From: DASRAJ01 sp039920305
GTDB taxonomy: Bacteria > Bacteroidota > Bacteroidia > Chitinophagales > UBA10324
Assembly: GCA_039920305.1 (NCBI GenBank)
Contig: JBDSEA010000218.1
Location: 1 to 7,284 of the forward strand
DNA: 7,284 bases
Direction: 5' to 3'
The position numbers and the translations under genes were made by a program. Positions within the stretch are counted from its first letter, which is position 1. Each line of letters opens with the position of its first letter. The notes under the pieces are model-generated. The model saw only the letters and a list, made by a program, of their open reading frames with translations, was not told where the DNA came from and did not search any database. Below, one piece after another: positions 1 through 6,295 of the stretch.

Positions 1-1029
1 AAAATGACCGCTTTGGAATCACTGATTCTGAGAAATAATCCCCAGCTGAATTATGAAAAAGTGATTGATGAGCTGTTGCAAATTACAACACTGAAAAGCC
101 TGGATATCTCATCCAATGAATTGAAAAATCTTCCTGCCTTGATCGGAAATTTGAAATCACTGGAGCACCTGAATCTGAGCGGCAATTTGTTAACGGAGCT
201 GCCAAAATCATTTTCATTGCTCACCGCGCTCAAAGAACTTAACCTGGGTACTGATGCGGTTGGCCAGCGTGCAAATCACCTTCATGAGTTGCCGAGAGAT
301 TTCAGCCAGCTTGTGAATCTTGAAATATTGAATCTCAGCCGAGATTCTTTAGGAAAAATACCTGATGCTGTTGCCATGATGCCGAATTTGCGGGAGCTGA
401 ACATGACGTTCTGCAACCTGCTCTCCATTTCTGAATCTCTTCGCGGGGCAACCAGTCTCGAAGTGCTGATTCTCGATCATAATAAAATCAGCAGGATTCC
501 TGATTGGATTGGTGAATTCACAAATCTGAAAGTCCTGCATCTTGATGGAGACTTCTTTACCAGTCATCTTTATAAAATTCCGGTGCTTCCGGCATCTTTA
601 GGCAATCTGAAGAACCTTGAAGTTCTGAGTTTGCAGGACCAGGTAATACCCGGGTTACCGGTTGCATTTTCAAAACTTAAAAAACTGCGTGTGCTTGATC
701 TTCGTGATAACCTCATTTCAGATTTACCGGATGATTTTTCCTCTCTTCATAATCTTGAGCTGTTGAACCTTAAGGCGAATGAGCTCAGGACTATTCCACC
801 GGATTTTTCAGCTTTAAAAAAATTAAAGACGTTGAATATTGCATACAACAGGGTGCTTGATATTGCCTCAGCTGCCAGCGAAATACGAAAAATGACCTGG
901 CTGCAAACACTGGATATCAGCTTCAATAAAATTACACCACAGACTTACAGGGAGCTGCAGAAGGCATTACCGGAAACGAAAATCCTTGCAAAGGGATTGA
1001 ACAACCTGGTGCCTATTGAAAACAGGTAG
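1..1029 (+). CDS. Leucine-rich repeat protein, 5'-partial
   Basis: The gene is open at the left edge: the codon before the first visible Met (position 4) is a sense codon (AAA), and that Met already lies inside an LRR unit (ALESLILRNN), so the true start is probably upstream. From that Met, 341 residues are almost entirely leucine-rich repeats. I count 13 units, mostly 23 residues long, fitting LxxLxLxxNxLxxLPxxhxxLx, for example residues 29-51, 52-74, 227-249 and 250-272. Units 4 (75-104) and 8 (174-203) are 30 residues long; units 1 and 12 are 26. The last unit (from 299) runs into a helical end (YRELQKALPETKI) that looks like a C-terminal cap. LRR solenoids bind proteins, but no partner is visible. 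No kinase, GTPase or membrane domain follows the repeats; an N-terminal domain could lie outside the window. The LRR call is firm, the role is unknown. Confidence 0.88.
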   Translation, partial: KMTALESLILRNNPQLNYEKVIDELLQITTLKSLDISSNELKNLPALIGNLKSLEHLNLSGNLLTELPKSFSLLTALKELNLGTDAVGQRANHLHELPRDFSQLVNLEILNLSRDSLGKIPDAVAMMPNLRELNMTFCNLLSISESLRGATSLEVLILDHNKISRIPDWIGEFTNLKVLHLDGDFFTSHLYKIPVLPASLGNLKNLEVLSLQDQVIPGLPVAFSKLKKLRVLDLRDNLISDLPDDFSSLHNLELLNLKANELRTIPPDFSALKKLKTLNIAYNRVLDIASAASEIRKMTWLQTLDISFNKITPQTYRELQKALPETKILAKGLNNLVPIENR

Positions 1030-1340
1030 TCGTCTCACCTTGCAGCAACCTACCCCTGACATCTTGGGCGGAAATTTTTTTACCGGAGAGATGGTAATGA
1101 TGAAGTGGATTTTATTGAATGGCGTGAAAAAAAATTGCTGCATCGGAATTGCGAGCGGTAAGGCAAGAAGTCCGATGGGGTTACAGGTTTATAAACTTTG
1201 CTATCGTTCGAATAAAATATGGATGGTGGACGAAGGCGGAATGAAATGAGATGAATTTCTTCATCTCTGTCAATGGTTTGTTTTGATTTTGGAGAAAGCG
1301 TGTTCCATTTAATGAAACAGGCAGGAGTTAAGTAGAATGG
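1030..1340. other. Intergenic gap between convergent genes, no convincing gene
   Basis: These 311 bases separate the stop of the LRR gene (plus strand) from the stop of hemW (minus strand). The only clear structure is the hairpin at 1248-1267. A plus-strand frame from ATG 1091 to TGA 1249 could encode 52 residues rich in Lys, Met and Cys. I do not recognise it, it has no signal peptide or known motif, and it ends inside the hairpin, so it is not called as a gene. A T7 run sits at 1075-1081. No tRNA or repeat array is seen. Confidence 0.6.
1248..1267. terminator. Candidate bidirectional terminator hairpin
   Basis: This is a perfect 8-bp inverted repeat, GAGATGAA and TTCATCTC, around a 4-base loop. 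The loop reads TTTC on the plus strand and GAAA (a GNRA tetraloop) in RNA made from the minus strand. It lies between the two convergent genes, about 220 bases past the LRR stop and about 75 bases past the hemW stop. The plus-strand flank is T-rich (TGGTTTGTTTTGATTTT) and the minus-strand flank begins ATTTCATT, but neither is a true U-tract and the stem is AT-rich. Position favours a shared terminator; thermodynamic support is weak. Confidence 0.35.
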
Positions 1341-2504
1341 TCATACAACAGATTTCTTGTTCCGGGAATTATCAATCGTTGCTTCCTCATCCAGCATCAA
1401 CTCCAGAATAATTTTATCTGCAATCATTTTCCCCTGATCGGTCAGTATTATAGAATTTTCATCTGCCTTAACCAAATTGTCAGAAGCCAGTTCCTTGCTG
1501 CGGGTTCTGAGAAGATTAAATACCGGTAATCCGAAATCCGAAATCGTTAATCCCCACATGGTTCGCAGCTCCGTAATGATTCGCTCGTTGATTCTTTGAA
1601 CCGGGGTTAGATTTTCTTTTTCGAATGGAAGAATTCCTTTACTTAATGACCCGGTGTACCTCTGATTGTTTGCCACATTCCACTGCCTTGAGTTCCCGTT
1701 AAATGAATGGGCCGATGGACCCAGTCCAAGATATTTTTCACCAAACCAGTATGAAGTGTTGTGTTTTGAAATGAATTTATTTTCAAGAGCAAAGCTGGAA
1801 ATCTCATAGTGAAGCCAGTTCTCCGCTTTCATTCTTTTCATCAGCATTACAAATTGCTGTGCGCTTTGTTCCTCATTCAGCGGCTTATTTTTTCCGGTGG
1901 AAATTAAATGTGCCAGTGCGGTTCTCGGCTCAACCGTGAGCGAATAGCATGACAGATGCTGCACATTAAAGCTCAATGCCTTGTTAAGATTCTCTTCCCA
2001 TTCATGATTCCCTGAATCAGGAAGCCCGTAAATTAAGTCCGCCGAAATGTTTTCAAAACCTGCATCCTGCGCGCTGATGATGCACGCATATGCCTGAGCA
2101 GCATTGTGAGCTCGGTTCATCCATTGCAAATCTTTATCGAAGAAGGATTGAACGCCAATGCTGAGTCGGTTGACAGGTGAATGTTTTAACCCGGAAATTT
2201 TTTCATCAGTCAGGTCATCGGGATTCGCTTCCAGCGTTATCTCCGCATTACTACTGATTGAAAAATGATTGAAGAGGGCATTAAAAATTTTTTCGAGGTC
2301 CGCTTCACTAAGTAATGAAGGGGTGCCGCCGCCGAAGTAAAGAGTCTTAATTTCTTCACCTTCAAGGTAATTTTTTTGAATGGAAATTTCGCTGATGAGA
2401 GAATTAATGAAAGAATCCTTCGTTTCCTGCGTCACAGAAAAATGAAAATCACAATAGGAACAGGCTTGCCTGCAATAAGGAATGTGTATGTAAATGCCTG
2501 CCAT
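1341..2504 (-). CDS. hemW: HemW, radical SAM haem chaperone (HemN-like)
   Basis: The 387-residue protein matches the HemW family, long annotated as oxygen-independent coproporphyrinogen III oxidase. In characterised members HemW binds haem and a 4Fe-4S cluster and delivers haem to apo-proteins in the cytosol. Numbering from ATG 2504, the N-terminus MAGIYIHIPYC carries the CxxxCxxC cluster motif at Cys11, Cys15 and Cys18, followed by Asp-Phe. True HemN has a further Cys at that Phe position, so this favours HemW. Further family signatures are GGGTPSLL, RLSIGVQSF, DLIYGLP, HYEISSFA and LGLGPSAHSF, then a C-terminal HemN-type domain ending near ILTDQGKMIADKIILELML. Length is typical. A TTG four codons upstream (2514-2516) is in frame, but ATG 2504 gives the usual family N-terminus. 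The gene is divergent from the Omp85-like gene and convergent with the LRR gene, so it is probably transcribed alone. Confidence 0.95.
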   Translation of the reverse strand: MAGIYIHIPYCRQACSYCDFHFSVTQETKDSFINSLISEISIQKNYLEGEEIKTLYFGGGTPSLLSEADLEKIFNALFNHFSISSNAEITLEANPDDLTDEKISGLKHSPVNRLSIGVQSFFDKDLQWMNRAHNAAQAYACIISAQDAGFENISADLIYGLPDSGNHEWEENLNKALSFNVQHLSCYSLTVEPRTALAHLISTGKNKPLNEEQSAQQFVMLMKRMKAENWLHYEISSFALENKFISKHNTSYWFGEKYLGLGPSAHSFNGNSRQWNVANNQRYTGSLSKGILPFEKENLTPVQRINERIITELRTMWGLTISDFGLPVFNLLRTRSKELASDNLVKADENSIILTDQGKMIADKIILELMLDEEATIDNSRNKKSVV

Positions 2505-2520
2505 TTCGGGTAGCAAAATC

Positions 2521-2552
2521 GAAAATGAAAATTAAGAATCAAGAATGAAGGT
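2521..2552. repeat. Degenerate A-rich AAGAAT/AATGAA iterations
   Basis: The short region between the divergent starts of hemW and the Omp85-like gene contains loosely iterated A-rich words (AAAATGAAAATTAAG, then AATCAAGAATGAAG). Such low-complexity AAGAAT-type tracts are common between Bacteroidota genes. It may simply be A-rich leader DNA; no exact repeat unit is conserved. Confidence 0.25.
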
Positions 2553-2555
2553 TAA

Positions 2556-2563
2556 TACTTTTG
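2556..2563 (+). promoter_or_regulatory. Candidate Bacteroidota -7 box (TAnnTTTG)
   Basis: TACTTTTG matches the Bacteroidota -7 consensus TAnnTTTG at every fixed position. It ends 5 bases before the ATG (2569) of the Omp85-like gene. I see no TTG/TTTG -33 element at the expected distance upstream. If the box is used, transcription would start at or next to the ATG, giving a leaderless or nearly leaderless mRNA for the three-gene run. An 8-base match with four free or common bases can arise by chance in AT-rich DNA. Confidence 0.35.
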
Positions 2564-2568
2564 CCTGA

Positions 2569-4347
2569 ATGCGAAAATATTTTTTGGCTTTCATGATGCT
2601 GGTGCCTGCCCAGGTTTTCGCACAAAGAAATTATACCCTTCAAATAATTCCTGCTGACAAAGATACCGCCTTCCTAACCCGTGATTATTCTTATCACCGT
2701 GCATTCACTGATACCGTAACCCTTCATGCTGAAATGAAGAATCTTATCAGCAGGCTCTACGCGCAGGGTTTTTTAGAGGCAACATTTCAAAATTTTGAGC
2801 ATGATTCGTTGCAGTGGAAAGCAGCATTGCTGATAGGAAAAAGATGGGAGTGGGCATCCCTCAGCAATGGCAATATAGATGATGTAATATTGAATCGTAT
2901 CGGTTTTAAAGAAAGATTATATGATCACAAGCCCTTTCTTCCTGATCAAATAAATAAGCTGAGGGAAGCGATTCTCGGTTATTGTGAGAACAATGGCTAT
3001 CCGTTTGCTGTAGTAAAACTTGATAGCATCAATGGAAGTAATCAGCAATTAGCGGCTAAAATATTTCTTCAGAAAAACAGGCTTATTACCCTGGACAGCA
3101 TCAGCATAAAGGGTGATATTAAAATTGCAAATGCATATCTTGCCAATTACCTGGGATTTCGTTTTCCGTCAGTTTACAGGGAGGATTTAATCAAAAAGAT
3201 CAGCACCAAGATTCGCGAGCTTCCGTTTTGCTCCGAGGCACGCCCCCCCCAGGTCACGTTTATCGGTGATCATGCAGTGATCACCCTGTTTCTGAAAAAA
3301 AAGAGTGCCAGTCGCTTTGATTTTGTTCTTGGTGTATTGCCCAACAGCAACTCAACCGGGAAGCTTTTGATCAATGGTGACGGTCAGCTGAATCTGGTCA
3401 ACCCTTTCGGGAGGGGTGAAAGTGTATTTATCAATTTCTCCCAGTTACAAAGCAGAACCACCCTTGCAGAGCTGCGGGCTGATTATCCTTACATCTTCAA
3501 TCTCCCTTTTGGCATTGATGCAAACTTTACACTCTATAAAAATGATTCCCTTTATATTGATGTTAAAGAGCAGATAGGCGTAAAATATTTTTTTACCGGG
3601 GTGAATTATTTAAAATTATTTTTTCAGAACGCCGCAACCTCAGTTCTATCATTTGACAGCTTGCAGATCATTCAATCCAAACAATTGCCTTCATACCTTG
3701 ACCTCAGGACAAAATTTTATGGAGTAGAATATAAGTATGAAAAGCTGGATTATCGCTTTAATCCGCGTCGGGGCTGGAATTTTTTATTAAGCGGTGAAGC
3801 GGGTAACCGCAAAGTGAGGCAGAATGCGGGTATCGTTCAATTACATGATCCGAATGATTCGGCATTTGATTTCTCCTCGCTTTATGATTCAGTTGCTGTA
3901 AAGGAAACGCAGTATATTTTCAGGGGGGAAATTGACAGATTTTTTCAGCTTTCAACACGGAGCGCTTTTCAGTTGTCATACCGTGGTGCAGCAATAATCA
4001 GCAACAAAGTTTTTCAAAATGAATTGTTTCGCATTGGCGGGTTTCATTTATTAAGGGGATTTAATGAGCAGTCCATTTTTGCATCGCAGTATCATATCGG
4101 TACAGCAGAATATCATTATTTACTTGGTCAGAATTCATTTTTCTATTTATTTGCTGATGGTGCATATGTGGAAAATACTTCAGCATCCATTGCAACATAT
4201 GACACACCATTCGGATTCGGGGCCGGTATTAATTTTGAAACAAGAGCCGGAATTTTCGGTGTCAGCTATGCTCTCGGAAGGCAGCAGAATAATCCACTTG
4301 AATTTCGAAATGCCAAGATACACTTTGGATACGTCAATTACTTTTGA
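2569..4347 (+). CDS. Omp85/BamA-TamA-like outer membrane protein with POTRA-like domains
   Basis: The 592-residue protein starts with a signal peptide (MRKYFLAFMMLVPAQVFA, cleavage likely after Ala18). Residues about 20-245 look like two or three POTRA-type periplasmic domains; the clearest is about 171-245 (LDSISIKGDIKIANAYLANYLG at its start), preceded by a helix containing CENNGYPFA. Residues about 247-592 alternate as expected of a beta-barrel. RIGGFHLLRGF (488-498) holds the RGF triplet of the conserved Omp85 L6 loop, and the protein ends YVNYF, an aromatic C-terminus typical of barrels inserted by the BAM machinery. It is shorter than essential BamA (about 800 residues with five POTRAs in Proteobacteria), so it is better seen as an accessory BamA/TamA-family protein; its substrate is unknown. 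Its stop overlaps the DUF4271 start, implying translational coupling. A C8 run (3243-3250), an inverted repeat (3265-3285) and an A8 run (3295-3302) cluster in the last POTRA. Confidence 0.85.
   Translation: MRKYFLAFMMLVPAQVFAQRNYTLQIIPADKDTAFLTRDYSYHRAFTDTVTLHAEMKNLISRLYAQGFLEATFQNFEHDSLQWKAALLIGKRWEWASLSNGNIDDVILNRIGFKERLYDHKPFLPDQINKLREAILGYCENNGYPFAVVKLDSINGSNQQLAAKIFLQKNRLITLDSISIKGDIKIANAYLANYLGFRFPSVYREDLIKKISTKIRELPFCSEARPPQVTFIGDHAVITLFLKKKSASRFDFVLGVLPNSNSTGKLLINGDGQLNLVNPFGRGESVFINFSQLQSRTTLAELRADYPYIFNLPFGIDANFTLYKNDSLYIDVKEQIGVKYFFTGVNYLKLFFQNAATSVLSFDSLQIIQSKQLPSYLDLRTKFYGVEYKYEKLDYRFNPRRGWNFLLSGEAGNRKVRQNAGIVQLHDPNDSAFDFSSLYDSVAVKETQYIFRGEIDRFFQLSTRSAFQLSYRGAAIISNKVFQNELFRIGGFHLLRGFNEQSIFASQYHIGTAEYHYLLGQNSFFYLFADGAYVENTSASIATYDTPFGFGAGINFETRAGIFGVSYALGRQQNNPLEFRNAKIHFGYVNYF
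3243..3250 (+). repeat. C8 homopolymer inside the Omp85-like gene
   Basis: Eight consecutive C bases lie in the codons CGC CCC CCC CAG (Arg225-Pro-Pro-Gln228). The gene is AT-rich around it and the other C runs are short. The present length keeps the frame open. Gain or loss of one C would truncate the protein before its barrel. Confidence 0.9.
3265..3285. repeat. Perfect 8-bp inverted repeat within a CDS
   Basis: GGTGATCA and TGATCACC flank a five-base spacer TGCAG, 14 bases after the C8 run and 9 bases before the A8 run. The arms also contain the palindrome TGATCA twice. It codes for ordinary POTRA-like residues (around GDHAVIT), so it may be chance. It could also form an mRNA hairpin or serve as a protein-binding palindrome. 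Confidence 0.6.
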
Positions 4348-5315
4348 GAAAATTTACCACTCTGAAATTTATCCTGCTTTTCATATTGAGCTTAGCTGCG
4401 GCAGGAAAAACTTTTGCTCAGGCTGATTCAGGGCTTACGCTATTTGATTCGCTGGAAAAAGCTTTTGAAGATTCCATGCGCACAACCCGCACAAATCCCG
4501 GTGTAAGTTATTCGGATAGTTCGCTGCAAAAGTTTTCTATAGAGCGCAGTGAGCGATATTATCAACGCTGGAGCGATCAGTTTCCTTCATATTTCATTAT
4601 GCGGTTTAATGGCTTGCCTGCGGAGAATCCGGTGCAGTTGCCGGTGAAGAATGAATATGATGACCTGAAGTTCTGGTGGTCACTTTTCCTGCTTGCCTTC
4701 CTTGCCCTCATCCGGTTTTCTTATGCAAAAGATTTTGAAGAATTAAAGCAGACCTTCAGGAACTGGGGATTAAATCAGCAAATGATCCGTGAGCTGGGTG
4801 TAGGCGTTCCGCTCGGAACAGTATTGCTTAATATCTTTTCCTCACTTGTAATTTCATTTTATGTTTTTCTGCTGGTTGAGCATTTCAAAGCTGTATTGAT
4901 ACAGCCAGCCTGGCTGCTAATGCTCTTTTGCATTGTGTTTGTGTGTGTGGCATTGCTACTTCGATACTTTTTGTTGAAAACTGCAGAATTTATTCTTCCG
5001 TTTACAAAAGAGCTGAAGCTGTTTAATTACTATGAAATTCAGCTCAACCGAATAACGGGTATTTATCTTTTCCCTCTGCTGCTTTTGATTGCTTTCAGTC
5101 CTCCTCCTGTGAATTTACTGGCGATTTACCTGTCGTTTACTGTTGCCGCAGTTATGCTTGTGGTACGCTACATCAAAGGATTCAGCATCGGAATTTCTTA
5201 TTTCGGTAGTCATATCATTCATTTTTTGCTGTACATTTGCGCCCTGGAAATTGCACCGGTATTTATCATCATTCGCCTGTTGTTGAACCTCGATTCCGTC
5301 AGGTTTGCACTGTAG
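4344..5315 (+). CDS. DUF4271 inner membrane protein
   Basis: The 323-residue protein has a signal peptide (RKFTTLK, then FILLFILSLAAA, cleavage likely after GKTFA at residue 25). A soluble segment of about 85 residues follows, probably periplasmic and containing SDSSLQKFSIERSERYYQRW. About six hydrophobic segments come next, near residues 111-125, 155-178, 189-208, 235-251, 256-275 and 291-312. The end, HFLLYICALEIAPVFIIIRLLL, is the characteristic finish of DUF4271, a Bacteroidota-specific family of unknown function. The start is TTG at 4344: no in-frame ATG occurs before residue 45, and starting there would lose the signal peptide. TTG overlaps the previous stop as TTGA, which suggests translational coupling to the Omp85-like gene. 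hemD follows after 12 bases. Family assignment is good; no biochemical role can be assigned. Confidence 0.85.
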   Translation: MRKFTTLKFILLFILSLAAAGKTFAQADSGLTLFDSLEKAFEDSMRTTRTNPGVSYSDSSLQKFSIERSERYYQRWSDQFPSYFIMRFNGLPAENPVQLPVKNEYDDLKFWWSLFLLAFLALIRFSYAKDFEELKQTFRNWGLNQQMIRELGVGVPLGTVLLNIFSSLVISFYVFLLVEHFKAVLIQPAWLLMLFCIVFVCVALLLRYFLLKTAEFILPFTKELKLFNYYEIQLNRITGIYLFPLLLLIAFSPPPVNLLAIYLSFTVAAVMLVVRYIKGFSIGISYFGSHIIHFLLYICALEIAPVFIIIRLLLNLDSVRFAL

Positions 5316-5327
5316 AAAAATATAAAA

Positions 5328-6164
5328 ATGAAATTAGAAGCTGTCAAAGTTTCCCGAAAGAAAACCGTAAAGCCAATTTTAACAAAAACTGACAGGCCAG
5401 CATTGAACGGAACTTTGGAAAAGGTGAAAATCAATTCCCTTTTAATTGCCCAGCCCAAGCCGGAAAATGATAAAAATCCATATACTGATCTTGCCCGAAA
5501 GCATCGTCTGACTATTGATTTCAAGCCATTCATACATCTGCAGGGTGTTGAAGCACGTGACTTCCGTAAGCTCAAAATCAACCCCGCCAGCTATGAAGCT
5601 GTCGTCTTTACCAGCCGCAGTGCGGTTGATCAGTATTTCAAGCTGGTAGATGACCTGCGTGCTAAAATTTCACCTGATGGGAAATACTACTGCATGACAG
5701 AATCCATCGCCCTGTATTTGCAGAAATATATCCTTTACAGAAAAAGAAAGGTTTTTTATTCTGATGGCACGTTACAGGGAATGATCGAGATCATTGAAAA
5801 ACACCGGGCGGGCGAAAAATTTTTAGTTCCCATTTCTGACACTCATAAATCAGATGTTGCAGAGTATCTCAGGAAAAAAAAATATGAGTATGCTGCAGCA
5901 GTGATCTTTAAAACGGTAGCCGCAGAATTATCCGAGAAAGAGTTGCGGAAGTATGATATGATCGTTTTCTTTTCTCCGGGTGGTGTTCAGGCACTCACAC
6001 AAAAAGTTCAAAATTTCAAGCAAAAGAATTTAAAAATCGGAGCCTTTGGCCCGCTTACGGCGCGGGCAGTAATGGATGCCGGCCTTCGGCTCGATGTGCA
6101 GGCGCCGGCACCCGGATCGCCCTCAATGTGCATGGCAATTGATCATTATCTGAGTCTCGGTTAA
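5328..6164 (+). CDS. hemD: Uroporphyrinogen-III synthase (Bacteroidota type)
   Basis: HemD closes hydroxymethylbilane into uroporphyrinogen III with inversion of ring D, the branch point for haem, sirohaem and cobalamin; it is cytosolic and needs no cofactor. The 278-residue protein has the two-lobed fold expected from sequence. The first strand is INSLLIAQPKPENDKNPY (from about residue 35), followed by HLQGVEARDFRKL and VVFTSRSAVDQYF. The linker region is YYCMTESIALYLQKYILYRKRKVFY, a hallmark of the Bacteroidota version. The second lobe has FLVPISD, IVFFSPGGVQAL and IGAFGPLTARAVMDAGL. The family shows few invariant catalytic residues, so the call rests on overall pattern. A basic N-terminal extension (KVSRKKTVK) precedes the fold; ATG 5328, behind A/T-rich AAAAATATAAAA, is the likely start. 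It is probably co-transcribed with DUF4271. An A9 run at 5874-5882 encodes Lys183-185. Confidence 0.92.
   Translation: MKLEAVKVSRKKTVKPILTKTDRPALNGTLEKVKINSLLIAQPKPENDKNPYTDLARKHRLTIDFKPFIHLQGVEARDFRKLKINPASYEAVVFTSRSAVDQYFKLVDDLRAKISPDGKYYCMTESIALYLQKYILYRKRKVFYSDGTLQGMIEIIEKHRAGEKFLVPISDTHKSDVAEYLRKKKYEYAAAVIFKTVAAELSEKELRKYDMIVFFSPGGVQALTQKVQNFKQKNLKIGAFGPLTARAVMDAGLRLDVQAPAPGSPSMCMAIDHYLSLG
5874..5882 (+). repeat. A9 homopolymer inside hemD
   Basis: Nine A bases encode three lysines (Arg182-Lys-Lys-Lys-Tyr186) in the second lobe of HemD. Runs of nine or more A are known sites of RNA polymerase slippage in other bacteria. Nothing here shows that an alternative frame is used. Confidence 0.9.
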
Positions 6165-6295
6165 GGAAGTGATGATCGTAACCTGATTTATTTCAAAGTA
6201 TTTTAGCTGAAATTTACACCGCCTTTTACAATGCCCGGTTATCTTATTTTGATGCTTTGTATAAAATGTTCTTACTTGGCAATGAATTACGGAAC
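6165..6295. other. Intergenic region upstream of the PorP/SprF gene
   Basis: This 131-base A/T-rich gap is the most likely place for a promoter of the PorP/SprF gene. The best -7-like word, TTATTTTG at 6244-6251, departs from TAnnTTTG at one position and lies about 45 bases before the ATG; no clear -33 element is seen. No strong terminator for hemD is present, so read-through from the upstream operon is possible. Confidence 0.35.

Noticed and set aside
1206..1213. GTTCGAAT, resembling the T-loop of a tRNA, in the convergent gap
   Set aside because: The bases on either side (CTATC and AAAAT) do not form the required 5-bp stem, and no acceptor, D or anticodon arm can be placed upstream.
1341..2504. 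Reading the radical SAM gene as hemN (coproporphyrinogen III dehydrogenase)
   Set aside because: The cluster motif is CxxxCxxC followed by Asp-Phe, not the CxxxCxxCxC of true HemN, and the N-terminus is short as in HemW.
2505..2516. HemW start at TTG 2514-2516 giving four extra residues
   Set aside because: ATG 2502-2504 gives MAGIYIHIPYC, the usual HemW beginning, and needs no rare start codon.
4064..4426. Open plus-strand frame of 120 codons across the Omp85-like/DUF4271 junction
   Set aside because: It is out of frame with both genes, which have strong family signatures and signal peptides there; its product has no recognisable features.
5219..5581. Minus-strand open frame of 120 codons opposite the DUF4271 end and hemD start
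   Set aside because: It lies entirely antisense to two well-supported genes and its translation is low-complexity and family-free.
6141..6177. Imperfect inverted repeat GATCATTAT/GTGATGATC around the hemD stop, as a possible terminator
   Set aside because: It needs two G-T pairs and a 19-base loop, overlaps the last codons of hemD, and has no T-run after it.
6257..6295. Extended N-terminus of the PorP/SprF protein from TTG 6257 or ATG 6266
   Set aside because: ATG 6296 gives a standard signal peptide (MKRF plus hydrophobic core); the extra residues would place a polar stretch in front of it.
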